Assembly (NCBI GenBank): GCA_958298945.1
Contig: OY282605.1
Location: forward strand, 25,460,811-25,524,810
Length of the DNA stretch: 64,000 bases
DNA from: Atherix ibis
Lineage: Eukaryota; Arthropoda; Insecta; Diptera; Athericidae
Direction: 5' to 3'
A model generated the notes under the pieces. That model had not been told where the DNA came from. It worked only from the letters and a program-made list of their open reading frames with translations, and searched no databases. Positions within the stretch are counted from its first letter, which is position 1. Each line of letters starts with the position of its first letter. The position numbers and the translations under genes are program-made. This document shows positions 22,741-34,379 of this stretch, piece after piece.

Positions 22741-25190
22741 GACCCTTGATATTATGTCTAACGATATATATAGCACGTTTAATAAAAGAATTATTCTATT
22801 TTTAGTGCAACTCGCTATTATGGTGAGCTGTGAGCAATCAGGATGGCAGAAGAGTGATCATCTTCATTGACAGCCACACATCCCTGGGAAGCCATTTATA
22901 GTCCATCGAGTAATTCTTTTCTCAACAATATTCAACATAACCTGTATAACAACGGGCGTATTGAATTCTACTATGTTCGAGGTCATATAAGAATTTTTGG
23001 CAATAATAGATTAGCGGAGAAAACTTGTTGTAGGCCGTTTTAAAAAGCACTTCTGAACTTACCGCACCTACTAACCAAATAACTAAAAAACTTTTCATTG
23101 CATCTTTAAGAATGAAGTTAGCAACAGATACATTTAAAAAAAAAAACTAAAATAAATATTCCACAAACTGTACTAGGCCAACATATTTTTTATGAATGAA
23201 GTATAAAAATTGTAATGACGCAATTCTTCCAAAATTTTTATTTATGAAAAAATGTTAGTCACGTTTAAAAAGAAGCATACTTTTAGTTGTCAATAAAATG
23301 ATGAATTTGTGTTGAGCAAAGTTCAGAGGAATTGGTTTTTTTTCCGCCCTACTAATTGATGATGTAAGCTATTATATAAAATAACTCATGTCAGCGCTAG
23401 AGGGTATTCTACAATAATTTTTGAAATTACATGCAAAAAATTTTATATATTCTTTAAGCTTTTAGAAAATAAATCTAATATCAAATTTTATTTTCTTTAT
23501 CATACTTTAAAAAAAAAACAACAATAAAAAATACCAAAACACATTTAATCATTATATTTTTATTATTTAATTGAGGTACAAAATATGTTTTATTGATTTA
23601 TAAGGTTTAAAAATTAAAAAGAAAAAGTTTTATTATATTATGAAAGTAGTTTTCTGTTTTCTAATTTATAAATCATATTGTCGTTAATTAATTTTTATTA
23701 TACATACGGGCAAACGTAATTTTAATTGAACTTATTGAAGGAAAAAAAACTGTCACTTCAGTAAATGTGATAAGAACCTTATCAGATTCACGTTCTTTTC
23801 TTGGTGAATATTTCCTTGCTTTCATAGTGCAAATTAATTTTATCAGTAAATTCTTATCGCATAAAAAGTATTTTTATAAATTTTACTTTTCAACTTTTAT
23901 TCGAAGAAAATATATTTCCAAGATCATCAATAAAATAATTTATTTTTATTGCGTAATTTTTCAAATTGTATTTGTTGAAAATGGAAAATTTCTTGCATCG
24001 TTTCTTTTTTTTTTAAAAAAAAAACCTCAATTTTTTTACGTATCAGTTTTTAATGTGTATATTTCCCCAAAAATACAATATGTATTGATGCTTTCATTGC
24101 TGAACATGTATGAAATATTAATCAATTACATAATGGTAATGCATAGAGTAAGGCCACAGTAAAGAAGATAAGGTAAGGCTTAAAATTTTATTTAAGAACA
24201 GATAGTGAAAATTTTAAAGAAATGAATTAAAAGTTTCAAGAAATCATGAATTCTAAACTTTCCAGGAAGATGATGATATGCAATAATTTCTTGGATATTA
24301 TCAGTCGAGACCATTGATAGATAGTGTAAAGTCATGCAGCAAGAACAAAATTATGACGCCGAAAATTTTGAACGAGAGCCAGGTCGAGAGTCAAGTTATA
24401 CGTATATGTCAATAGTTATTTTAAATTGTGTGTGTACATTGGATAAAATCACGTTTATTGTCCAGATAAGGCTACTAAAATTTATATTTTAAGGTGAGAA
24501 ATTATTAATCCTGTAAACTTATATTTATTAAAATTTTAAGTGTCAGCAAAAATTTCGATGCTTAATTATAATTTGTTAAAAATGCGATTATAATTTACGG
24601 CTTTTAATTAGGAAAGAGAAGAGGTTATTGAAATAAATGAAAGTAAACACGAAAATCTTAGAGCAATTCGAGTCACAATCTATTAAATAATGAAAATGGA
24701 CAACAAAATTCCACAACATCGATTCAGGGGGAGAATAATAATTTAGTTAATAATTAAGTGTAAAGAGATTTAAATAAACACCAGGAATATATTACCATTT
24801 AGAATTTAACGTGGTATACCTGTCGTTAGACATTATACCATTGGTCTCCTATAACCACAATTAGTCAATCAATTATCAAATCCAAGTATTACGTCTCACT
24901 TAGTCTTCAGAGCCCTTCTTTCATTGACAATGGCTTTAATCGTTTCATATCTTCGAACAACTCTCAGGTTAATTCCAACTTTATGGACCCTATGTCATTT
25001 CCATCTATGTTTGCGTGTTCAAAACATGAAGACATTCAGCAATTCATACGTTTCTTGTCAATTCAATGTTAGCAGTGAATGGTCTCATACCAACCCCACC
25101 ATTCAAAGAAAAGGCATCGAAATCTATTATATCCTTTTTTTAGCTCTAGCTTTTGTGATTTCATCTAGTCTCCTCGACTGAACCAACTAC
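22740..25190. other. AT-rich non-coding DNA
   Basis: No assignable gene. The longest frame (23767-24162, plus, 131 codons) is made of F, I, Y, K and L as expected from AT-rich chance reading. Another open frame (24924-25178, plus, 85 codons) has more balanced codons (LALAFVISSSLL at its end) and directly precedes the LINE remnant. It could be decayed LINE, but no motif proves it. Confidence 0.45.
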
Positions 25191-25950
25191 GGAACCTGTT
25201 CGTGACGCCCGTGGAACCTATTTTTGTTTCAAGATTACTTTGGTATGTCCATTTTTCAGACAGAAATACATGACAGAAAGCTTTGTGCTAGAGAGGGTAT
25301 CAAAAGGAACCTGCGTAAAACAAGAATAAACATTAGCTCAGATAACTAAACTGCATTGAAAGCTCTTGTCTCATATGATGTCCAATCCAAGCTAGTTTGG
25401 GATATTTTCACGGTCCTAAATCAACTGGTTAGATACAAAAAAGTAAATTTGTTGTGAGTGCCAGGTCATGAGGATATTGAGGGTAACGAACTGCCAAACG
25501 AACTTGCCAAAAGAGGGGGCAAATACTTCGTTAATTGAACCAGAACCCTTTTGTGGCTATCCAAAGGGCTCTTCTGAGATCCATTATAGAGTACTGGGAA
25601 CACGGGGTTTAAAGGGATAATTCCCCGGGTATGAATCACTCTAGAAATTTCATCGCCTTTTCTAAAAAATGGCGTCAAAAGTCCTTAAACTCAACAAACC
25701 AGACTTAAGGATACTCACTGGCATCCTCATTGGCCATTGTCTGTTAATATATCATCTTAAAAAATGGAAAAATCTGACACAACAATTTGTCAATGACATT
25801 GCCCGCCAGAGACTTCGGCATCTTGGTTTGGGATTCTTTCATCCCTACGAGATTTCCCGACTACCAACCAATATGATATTGAGGTTCGCTAAAAGCCTCA
25901 ATACTACTATTATCTGAGTTAGGGTTATTCACCACAAAAGACCTTATTGG
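25190..25950 (+). pseudogene. LINE 3' end: RNase H region remnant
   Basis: Plus-strand text reads ISSDN*TALKALVSYDVQSK (ribonuclease H core; the residue after N is a TAA), WDIFTVLNQLVRYKK, then a VPGHEDIEGNELPNELAKRG block (25459 on), which carries the last RNase H motif (GHxxIEGNExADxLAK). It ends with LKLNKPDLRILTGILIGHC and ARQRLRHLGLGFFHPYEI. The cysteine knuckle present in the 34.4-kb relative is deleted here. Such RNase H domains are carried by I/R1/LOA-type and some jockey-related insect elements; clade not determined. Many stops. Confidence 0.8.
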
Positions 25951-26029
25951 TCGAAGTGGTTTTGATACTATGTGCCTTTTGCTACCCTTCTTACATTATT
26001 ATTTTTGGTACATACTCCCACTTATAGAT

Positions 26030-26690
26030 TTATAGTAAATTCCAGACACTGGCGTTTATACAATTTGGGCCGTATTTGTGGTGCTGCTTTGTCTCCGATT
26101 CCTTTTATGAAAGGAAGTTTTACCACTTTACGACTTTGTTGAGCGAGAAATTAGAAAAATTTTCACTTGTGGATTTTCAGAGCCCCATATATGAGAGTTT
26201 TACCTTCTCACGAATTTACCGAATGAGAAATTAAAAAATTTTGTAGGTGTGGGTTTTCAGAGCCCCATATACGGAAGCTTCACCTATTGACGAATTTACC
26301 GAGTGAGAAATTAGAAATTTTTCACTTGTGGGTTTTCAGAGCCCCATATACGGTAGTTTTACCTATTCACGAATTTACCTAGTGAGAAATTAGAAAATTT
26401 TGCAGGTGTGGGTTTTCAGAGCCCCATATACGGGAGTTTTACTTATTCACGAATTTACCGAGTAAGTAATTATACAATTTTTCACTTGTGGATTTTTAGA
26501 GCCCCATATATGGGAGTTTTACATATTTACGAATTTACCGAGTGAGAAATTAGAAAAATTTTCACTTGTGGGTTTTCAGAGCCCACATGCGGGTAGAATG
26601 ACCATTTAATTTTATCTTAAATGATTTTATACATTTAACATCTATTTAAAAATCGGGACTGTACTTTCCATGCTATGAAATGGATAATCT
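26030..26690 (-). mobile_element. Remnant of 'GATTATCC' element carrying an 80-bp tandem array
   Basis: The right end is GTACTTTCCATGCTATG..TGGATAATC (26661-26690), the inverted terminal motif of the family. The only transposase text left is the array described next, read on the minus strand. The left boundary is uncertain. Confidence 0.55.
26101..26592 (-). repeat. About six tandem ~80-bp units derived from transposase
   Basis: AGCCCCATAT recurs at 26181, 26261, 26340, 26420 and 26500, with a last variant (AGCCCACATG) at 26580. The period is 79-80 bases. A preceding diverged unit begins near 26101. On the minus strand one unit reads like AHFSLGKFVNR followed by RIWGSENPQV, the segment just after the first catalytic Asp of the DD41D-like transposases here. 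Units alternate between GTGTGGGTTTTCAG and CTTGTGGRTTTTCAG forms. Because 80 is not a multiple of 3, the array cannot be one repeated peptide. Confidence 0.9.
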
Positions 26691-26699
26691 ATTGGAAAT

Positions 26700-27550
26700 A
26701 AATTTCTACAACGAAAATCAGATCTTATTGCTTATTGATAATAATTTCCATAAAAATAACAATTCATAATTTTTATGAGGAATTAATTTTTTCAATGTAA
26801 TACTTTTAATAAATTTACTAGTAGATAAGAACATAAGCGGAAAGAACATCAATTTTTCGCCATATTCCAAGAAGTGTAATTTTTCATTCATTATAAATAA
26901 ACATTCTATAATGAAGTAATATAAAAATCTACAATCATATTAACTTGGAATTATAATTGCAAAAAAAATAAATTATTGTTTATTATATTAGAAGATAATA
27001 CAACAGGAATTTTTCCAACAAGTAACTATCAAAATAAACATTTTCCCAAACCACGTTTGTTTTTATTTATTATTTCCAATTAGAGCAGTTTACAATCGTA
27101 ATCATAAATAACAAACTGATTTATTGTTTATATTTTTATTTCTACGAATTTAAATAAAATTAAAAAAAAAACAAAATTATATTGTTGGGAATTTGAAAAA
27201 AAAACTGTTTGTTTTTGACTAATCATTACGAAAACAGCATTTTTAAAATAGTCCGAATGTTGCTCGTACCATGTGATTAAATTATTTTATTAAAATGCCA
27301 TAAACATTCAAAACTATTTGGATTTTTTTTTAAATATTATTATTTTATTATTATTGTATAGTTATTTACAATTAAATAATTACGTTAATAGTTTAAAATG
27401 ATATACGTGTATTTATGATTATTTACGTAGTTTCAAAATTACTCTTCTAAATAAATGACACTGAATATTATTTTATATGAGATAAAATGTTTTTATATTA
27501 TTATTATATTAAAATTAATAATACATTTTGTTGTTTTTTTTGAACAGAAA
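26700..27550. other. AT-rich non-coding DNA
   Basis: Only A/T-rich simple sequence; nothing supported. Confidence 0.6.
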
Positions 27551-28810
27551 ATTTTTAAGCGAAGATACAAAGCCCTTTAAAGATATGTAGGGGCAAACAC
27601 CCTTCGATGTCTGCTCAAGAACGGAATGATCTAATTTATAAATTTAAAAAATCTCGAGGATGTTGCGATTTTATACCTCAAAGGGTATGTATAATGTAAG
27701 GGTGGAAATATATTGTTTTTTTTACAAAAAGGATTAGTATGGTAGAATGAAATTTTTTTTATAGCGGAGGATGCAGAGTTCACAAACGAACGTAAAAGGG
27801 AGCATTGGCAATTTTTCGAAAAATTCGGGATTGTACGGTTTTGATTTGATGGGAATTGGGAAAAAATCAATGTCGAACTTCAAAATTTGTCGATTATAAG
27901 TCCTAAGTAATGCGCACTGGTTTTTTGTGGGGAATATTATTTTTATTTAGGGTTGCATCAGGAACCTGTTAGTAGTACGGCTAGGAGGATTTTGGGAAAC
28001 TTTTTGTAAAATTAATTCGGAACCGTTAAATTTGCTGCATGCATCAGTGTATTGCGTCAAATTTGCTTCAGTGGTTTGAGTGTACGAGTTATAGCACCAG
28101 TAAACCCACCAGTAATTCTTTTACTGCTTTTTTTACAGCACCAGTGAACACATCAGAAAGTTTTTTACTGCTGCCAGTGAATAGAGATGTAAAAGGCTTA
28201 CACCAATGCAGCAAATTGGAGGCAAAACGCTCACTTCAAAAAGTATCCCAGAACCCGCCTAGCTCTACTACTCTTGTTACCGGCAAAGTGTAAAAGTAAA
28301 ATGAGCACATTTTTTCTCATTCACCCTTATTCTTGAAGCAGACTGCTGAGGAGTTAATGTGGTTCTGTAAAATAGTGGTGGCTGTGGAAAGATTTTTTTA
28401 AGAATGGCTGTATCGTCGAAATACAAGAATAATATGGTTAAAAATATTATAAAGAATTGCATCTAGGATGCTACGTTGAGGAACACCGGCGGTGATAGGA
28501 TAAATGTCAGAATACTCATTATTTTCAGCTACTTGTAAATATTGTTCTAAGAGATAGGATTTCAGGATGTATTCTGCCTGAGCCATTTCTTGATAGTGGA
28601 ATACTGAGTTATAAATCCGAATAATAGAGGCAAAATGTTTGAGGAATAATTTTTCAATTCTTTTTCTATAAAATATGGAAGAGACTTATGGGTCTATATG
28701 AAGTATGGAGGTTTTTTTTGGGGTTGTTGGGTTTAGGAATCATTTTGATAATGGAAAACTTTTAAAGTAAAGGAAAGAATAATATTAAAAATATGAGCTA
28801 TGAGGACGAG
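27550..28810 (-). pseudogene. Jockey-like LINE remnant, minus strand
   Basis: Read from 28800 downward: SYRPISLFHIL (reverse transcriptase block 1, about 28700), then an AEYILKSYLL..QVAENNEYSD segment, GVPQRSILDAILYNIFNH (block B, about 28430-28490) and VNEKKCAHFTFTL (about 28285-28320). After a break (28030-28270, no LINE text) comes HYLGLIIDK (about 27905) and further C-terminal decay to about 27560. These are the same motifs, in the same order, as in the LINE at 12.0-13.8 kb, but this copy is more decayed. The ADD catalytic core is not readable. Confidence 0.75.
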
Positions 28811-28854
28811 GTATTTTTTTTGTAATTTGTTTTGAAAAATTGTTACAATATATT

Positions 28855-29893
28855 TTATTCAAAGTATTGTCCATCGGAAGCCACTACTTTTTCCCATCTT
28901 TCCGGCAACATATGGATTCCGCGCCAAAAAAACTGCTCCGGTTTTGAGGCCAAGAATGCATCGAGCCAATTTTTTATGCCCTGTTCTGAAGTAAAGCGTA
29001 TTCCGGTGAGGGCGCTTTGTATGGATCTAAACAAATGGTGGGTCGGACGAAGCAAGGTCTGAGCTATAAGGCGGGTGAGGCAAAACTTCCCAGCCACTGT
29101 TTTCTTAATAATTTTTAACCGGTCTTGCAATATGAGGCCGAGCGTTGTCATGATGGAAAATTATGGCTTCGTGTCTGGTCGCATATTCCGGGCGTTTTTC
29201 GGCCAATGCTCGCTTCAAACGGATTAATTGTGTTCGGTAGAGGTCGTTTGTGATCGTCTGGCCCGATTTCAATAGCTCATAATAGATCACACCCTTCTGA
29301 TCCCACCAAATACAGAGCATTACCTTGGCGCCATGGATATTTGGCTTTGGCGTTGATTTGGCTGGTTGGCCAGGCTTCACATACGATTTTTTGCGCTTTG
29401 GGTTGTCGTAATGAATTCATTTTTCGTCGCCAGTAATGATTCGATTCAAAAACAACTTCTTTTTCTGCCGTTCAAGCAGCATTTTGGACATGCAAAATCG
29501 CCTTTCAACGTCTCTCGGCTTCAATTCATATGGGACCCAATTTCCTTTCTTTTGGATGAATCCTGCTGCTTTCAAACATTTTGAAATGGCTGCTTGAGTG
29601 ACTCCCAATGATTTTGCAATTTCTTCTTGAGTTCGACAACAGTCTTCGTCGAGTAATGCCTCCAAATCTTAATCTTCAAACTTTTTTGGCTGACCTGGTC
29701 GTTCTTTGTCTTCCGTGTCAAAATCACCACTTCTGAACCGCACAAACCATCTCTCGCACGTTGAAATCGATGGAACATATTCAGGATAAGCTTCGGTGAG
29801 CAATCGATGTGCTTCAGCTCCACTTTTTTTCAAATTGAAGAAGTAAATCAACACTTCCCGCAAATGGGACTTTTTTGGTACGAAATTCGACAT
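28855..29893 (-). pseudogene. Mariner transposase, mauritiana-like (broken)
   Basis: It starts MSNFVPKKSHLREVLIYFFN at 29893, followed by a helix-turn-helix with CERWFVRFRSGDFDTEDKE, and is easily recognised as the mauritiana (Mos1-type) subfamily. The first 264 codons are in one frame interrupted by two stops: a TAA after KKFED (29669-29671) and a TGA replacing Trp in GDEKW (29417-29419). Then come KSYVKPGQPAKS, ICIWWDQKGVIYYELLKSG, HHDNARPHIA and SSDLASSD, with 34 residues between the last two Asp. A further TAA lies between them, and a one-base frameshift follows the third Asp. The C-terminus is WRGIHMLPERWEKVVASDGQ, typical of the subfamily. Inactive. Confidence 0.93.
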
Positions 29894-30239
29894 TTTTGAA
29901 GCAACAAAAAACTTTGTTGTTTACACTATTTTGTTCAATGACTAGTCGAGAATGAATGACAGATGTTTAACCTCCAAAATGCCATATGAGTTATTATTAA
30001 CACAAACCATGTGTAAAAGTTATACCATCTGTTGTCAATCCCGCATTTTTAAGTTATACACCCAAGGTCATATCTTAGGTCATATGTTAGGCCTTTCATA
30101 TTTGGTAGATCATGTGGTGTGGATTTATCTTTATGGTGACTTCAAGTAAACCTACTCTATTTTTTGGTAGCCTAGATCACTTAGACTGTTACTTAAAGGA
30201 TTCTAAAGCGTAAGCTAAGTATGAGCTAATAACCGGTTA
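29894..30239. other. Mariner 5' flank and non-coding DNA
   Basis: This follows the mauritiana-like start codon. AAGTTATACACCCAAGG at about 30051-30067 resembles the inverted form of the CCAGGTGTATAA-type terminus seen at 63.4 kb and may be the element end. That is not certain, and the opposite terminus was not found. Confidence 0.3.
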
Positions 30240-30940
30240 AGCATTTTGTAATTAGAAAAGTAAGGCCTAATTATTTGACAGCAATCAAGCTGTTTAAAGA
30301 TTGCCATTTTATAAGTTGTATTGTTTTACTACAAAAACTTGCATAAAAGATGTAAAATGATTTTAAAAAGTGCAAAAATTTTCTTCAGCAATGATGCTCA
30401 TTTCTCGCTCGATCAATTATTTAGTAAGAAAAATTACAATATATTATAGTCTAAAAATCTAAAAGTAACTATAGAAAAGCCATTGTATCTATAAAAAGTA
30501 ACTGTCTGGCGTATTTCTTTTAAACTGAAGAAGAAGAATTTGTTACCATCAAGCTCCGCAATATGACAAATTATGGCTTTATTATGGAAAAAGTTCCCAT
30601 GACGCGTAATTTCGATGTTAATGGACTTTTTTTCTTGAAAGACTTCGTTAAGTTTACATAGGCAACCTTTAATCTGTTGAGCATTGAAAAACTACCATCC
30701 ATCAAGTAATGACCGGATTTTATCCAAAATTAGGTCTTAAGAAATTACAGCAAAAAGAACGAGTCCCGCAAGAGATCTCAAAGAAGTTATATTTTACGCA
30801 TAATAACAATTTGAATAATGTTATATTTTACGTATAATGGTAAGATTTTATTAATAAAATAAGGTAAAAGTTTTATCAAAAGCTAATTACTATTTATATT
30901 TTATTTATCTTTACTTTCCAAAATGCAAATTGGATAATCC
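30240..30940 (+). mobile_element. Degenerate 'GATTATCC'-family element
   Basis: The right terminus TACTTTCCAAAATGCAAATT then GGATAATCC ends at 30940. Inside, on the plus strand, are the family landmarks: AAAGATTGCCATTTTATA (5' region, 30297), TTCTTCAGCAATGATGCTCA (30384), a GTAACTGTCTGG block and GACGCGTAATTTCGATGTTAATGGAC (last-Asp region with a deletion, about 30600). A CATCAAGTAATG..CAAGAGATC tail follows. It is about 700 bp long, so it is internally deleted and non-coding. Confidence 0.6.
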
Positions 30941-31119
30941 TTCATGGCTCGTAGTAATTTTCTTAAGAATACTATACTAAAAAAAATTTTGTTTTAAATT
31001 TTTTTTATGAATAATATTATTACTGACATAATATATAAATTAACATTATTCATTTGGGGACAGATCAATATGGTCAATCGTCTAGCGTACTAGGCGTAGA
31101 CCTACTACATTACAAAGTA

Positions 31120-32421
31120 ACGGGTTTTCGAATAAGAGTGATAAGATTTCTTTTTAAAAAAAACACACTAATTGTTAAGGAAATTCAAATGTTTTTTATT
31201 TAATATGAAGTACAATCGATACAATTAAGTTCTAAATAAAACGTTATTCAAATGGTCTCCACAACTTCTTTTGTAGGAACGAATTCGATGAACCCAATTT
31301 TCGAGCACTTTTTCCACTAAATCATGTTGTATGTCATGAATAGCACGTTCAATATTGACTTCTAAAGCTTGAAGAGAGTCTGGTTTATTGCTAAGGACCA
31401 ATGCCTTCAAATAACCCCATACCAAATAGTCTAATGGAGTTAAATCACAACTTCTTGGAGGCCATTCAATGTCACAATTTCGTGAAATAATCGAATCTCC
31501 AAACTTTTCTCGCAATAATTCAGTTGTTGTACGAGCTGTGTGGCACGTAGACCCGTCTTGTTGGAACCAGATGTTGTCAAGATCAACTTCTTCCATTTTC
31601 GGCCATAAAAAGTTGGTTATCATCGATCTATACCGCTCTCCATTGACAGTAACGGTGTTACGAGGTTTATTTCGAAAGAAGTACGGACCGATGATTCCAC
31701 CAGACCAAAAACCACACCAAACTATCAATTTAGGTGAATGTAATGGGTGCTCATGAATAATTTGTGGATTTTCTTCGCACTAGAATCGACAGTTTTGTTT
31801 ATTTACCGCACCACTCAGATGAAAGTGAGCCTCATCGGAGAAGATGATTTTCTTAAAAAAATCGTTATCGTTTTCAAGTTATTCCAAGACAAAATCAGCA
31901 AATTCACGATGTTTACGGTGGTCCAATGGCTTCAGTTCTTGAGTGATAACAATTTTATACGGATGCAAGCCCAAATCCTTTCTCAAAATCCGCCAGGTTG
32001 TGGTTTGAGACAGTCCCAATTCTTGAGAACGTTTTGGAATCGACAAATTGTGGTCTTCAGCAACACTTGCCTGAACGGCAGCAATATTTTCATTACTTCG
32101 AGCAGTTCTTTATCTTATTGGCACTTGAACATTTTGTAAAGAAAATGTACGCTCGAAATTTTTAACAATTGGACGAATAGCGAGCACAGTTGGACGATTA
32201 TTACGACCATAGAATGGCAAAAGCGCACGAAAAGTTGCAATTTGAGAACGATTATTTTGATAATAAAATTGAATAATTTGTAAACGTTGTTTTTGCATAT
32301 ATCTCTCTATGATGAAATTGTAAACATTACTAAATACAATGAAAAAAAAAACACAGATCATGACATATTACAAACGGCCGAAACATCACTTAGAAATCAT
32401 ATTACTCTTATTGGAAACCCC
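31120..32421 (-). mobile_element. Nearly full-length DD41D-type Tc1/mariner element
   Basis: TIRs face each other: GGGTTTTCGAATAAGAGTGA from 31122, and on the right ATTACTCTTATTGGAAACCC ending at 32420. TA dinucleotides flank both ends (31118-31119 and 32422-32423). The 1.3-kb length and single minus-strand transposase frame fit a complete element. It is the best-preserved DD41D-like copy in the window and the only one of its TIR family. Confidence 0.88.
31225..32298 (-). pseudogene. DD41D-type transposase, one frame with three stops
   Basis: From the ATG at 32298 (MQKQRLQIIQFYYQNNRSQ, a helix-turn-helix start) one frame runs 358 codons to 31225 without a frameshift. Only three stop codons break it: TAA after QNVQVPIR (32107-32109), TAA in the FADFVLE*LEND segment, and TAG where RFWCEENPQ-type proteins have Trp. 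Catalytic residues are intact: FSDEAHFHLSG, WFQQDGSTCH and SCDLTPLDYL. The spacing of 41 residues between the second and third Asp matches DD41D (rosa/Visitor-type) elements rather than DD34D mariner. Internal motifs include WCGFWSGGIIGPYFF and YRSMITNFLWPKME. As it stands it is non-functional, but it appears younger than its DD41D-like neighbours. Confidence 0.9.
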
Positions 32422-32429
32422 TATATATC

Positions 32430-33750
32430 AGAAGAATTTTATTTATACATAAAATTAATATTTGAAAAAAATTTCAATTAAATTTTATTAATTTTTTTTA
32501 ATAAATAAAAACATACGAATTTTCTAATAATTTAAAGACAAAACTTTCCAAAGTTAAAAAAAATTGATTTTTCCTAGTTCAAAGTTTGGGGGGGTTCGAT
32601 TTCACAAACTATTAACTTGGAATATTAGAGAAGGCAAAAATTGAAATTTCATTGGAATTAAATGGCTAATGTCTATTAAAAGAATATCTATTTTTATATT
32701 AACAATAATTTTACATTTGTTATAAATTAAAAAAATTTATATTACAATAATTTTTTTATAAACAGGTTTTAGTATAAGGCTAAAGAGAACACGTAAAAAA
32801 ATTAGTAATACGCGTAAATATTTTCTTCAAAAATTACCCACTTTGACGTCAGCTGTGTTACTTAAAAGTATTACTTGCATTTATATTTTGTGGAAATCCC
32901 CTTTAATGTACGTCAACACTTACTTATAATATAAAATCACCTGTTTTGGATACTCATAAATATCATATTACAGCTAGATTATGTGTAAGCTTATTGAATC
33001 AAAAATGAATTCAATGGAAAAGTCTACAAAATTTATTCAATTTACAAATTGAAATCGTTTTATTTTCCTCCTTGTTGTTTTTTTGTAGCTCATTTTTATG
33101 TTTTATTACTATTTGTTGGTATTATAAAAATAGTAAATTTATTCAATATAAAAATTTCACGTTTAGATTATGGTAATTAGTAGATTAGCGGACATGTGAC
33201 TTTTGAGCTATTTATCAAAAAGGTGGGGTTGACGATGTATTTCACCAAAAAAAATAAAAATACTTGTTCCAAGATTTGTTCAATTCAAAAACCATTTTGA
33301 ATATGTATCTTAGATACTTGTTATTAGATTTGCTGAATATTTAAAGAAGGAAGAAATAAACGCGATAAGTCTAACCTGTTTGTAAGTCTTACTTAAGTAG
33401 TACTTGTAAAAATTCAGGTATGCCTGAATAAATTTATCTCCGTCAATAAACATTTTCGATATGTTTTTCCAAGAAATAATTTTTAAAAATAAAGTCAAAC
33501 TCCTCATTAAGGTGATACTATGAATAATAGAGGATTTTACAATTCGGAAGTTATAGTTATTTAAAAAATATTATTTTTTGTTCTTTATAATTCATAGAAA
33601 TTAAAGCTTTTATTCTTTGAGTATACCCGATTAATTTTTAAAAAAAATTTGAAATTTAATTTTTATTAGAAAGAAGAGAAATTTACAAAAATATATATTT
33701 TTCAAAAATTTAGTACGTAAAAAAATTTATGTTTAAAATTGTATTTAGAT
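32430..33750. other. AT-rich non-coding DNA
   Basis: No gene seen. A run of seven G at about 32588-32594 and a perfect TGACGTCA at 32844-32851 (continuing as GCTGTG) are the only notable words. Confidence 0.55.
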
Positions 33751-33751
33751 A

Positions 33752-34003
33752 GGGTGTCCCAAACAACACGCAAGTTTTGAATTTTGCGCCATTTATGCGG
33801 TAAAGTGTTGCCAATGAAAAAAAAATGCAGCGTGACAGTTGACAGAACTGGGATATTAAAAATGGAGCGCTACACAAAAAAAAGACGCCTTTTCATTGTT
33901 GAACAATATTTTAAAAATATTCAATTAGGAATCTTAAATACTTTGGCCTTCCTTCAACAAGTCGTTCAACACAAAACATCGAAGAATATCTTTTTATAGG
34001 TTA
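33752..34003 (+). mobile_element. 5' fragment of a 'GGGTGTCCC'-family element
   Basis: The left terminus GGGTGTCCCAAACAACACGC follows TA (33750-33751). The untranslated leader GTTTTGAATTTTGCGCCATT matches the copies at 57.1 and 61.4 kb. From the ATG at 33862 a frame reads MERYTKKRRLFIVEQYFKN, the typical helix-turn-helix start of this DD41D-like family, and ends at 33999. The catalytic part is missing, so it is a truncated copy. Confidence 0.8.
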
Positions 34004-34029
34004 TGTTTTTATAGTGCATTACGAAAATT

Positions 34030-34215
34030 TGAATAACAGAATTTCAAGCAATGAAATGCCATCAAATTTCGTGTGAAACTTGTTGAATCTTTGAGTTTGC
34101 ATTAAGAGAACATTCCTTCTTAAGTGCACAAGTTTTTCGGTGACATAAAGAATTTTTGGAGAGCAGAGAAGCAGTGGAAGATGAGCCTCGTTCAGAGAGG
34201 TCTTTATTATCGAAA
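34030..34215 (+). pseudogene. Mariner helix-turn-helix scrap
   Basis: One frame reads FEFALREHSFLSAQVFR then stop, then HKEFLESREAVEDEPRSER: the second helix-turn-helix and acidic linker of a mariner transposase. It resembles the 21.6-kb scrap. Trp of the FRWHK motif is replaced by TGA. Catalytic domain absent. Confidence 0.7.
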
Positions 34216-34379
34216 ACTGATTAAATTTTAAAACATTTCATGGACTCAATTATAAATATTGCGTATTTAATATCAATTATAATATAGTGTTCCCTAATAT
34301 AATATAATCTCTATCGATAATTTCTTTTATTCCGCAGTGTTCTTATTCATCTGATCTATGATCCAAGATCAAAAACATG

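Noticed and set aside
23767..24162. 131-codon open frame on the plus strand
   Set aside because: Composition is almost only F, I, Y, K, L, S and V, as expected of AT-rich DNA read by chance. No domain, signal or splice context supports it.
26101..26592. CRISPR-like array (regular 80-bp spacing)
   Set aside because: There are no unique spacers between short repeats; the whole 80-bp unit repeats, and the DNA is eukaryotic and transposon-derived.
28039..28293. 84-codon plus-strand frame
   Set aside because: It lies in the broken middle of a minus-strand LINE remnant and has low-complexity serine-rich content; no independent support.
31469..32139. Two plus-strand open frames of 95 and 130 codons
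   Set aside because: They are antisense to the nearly intact minus-strand DD41D transposase.
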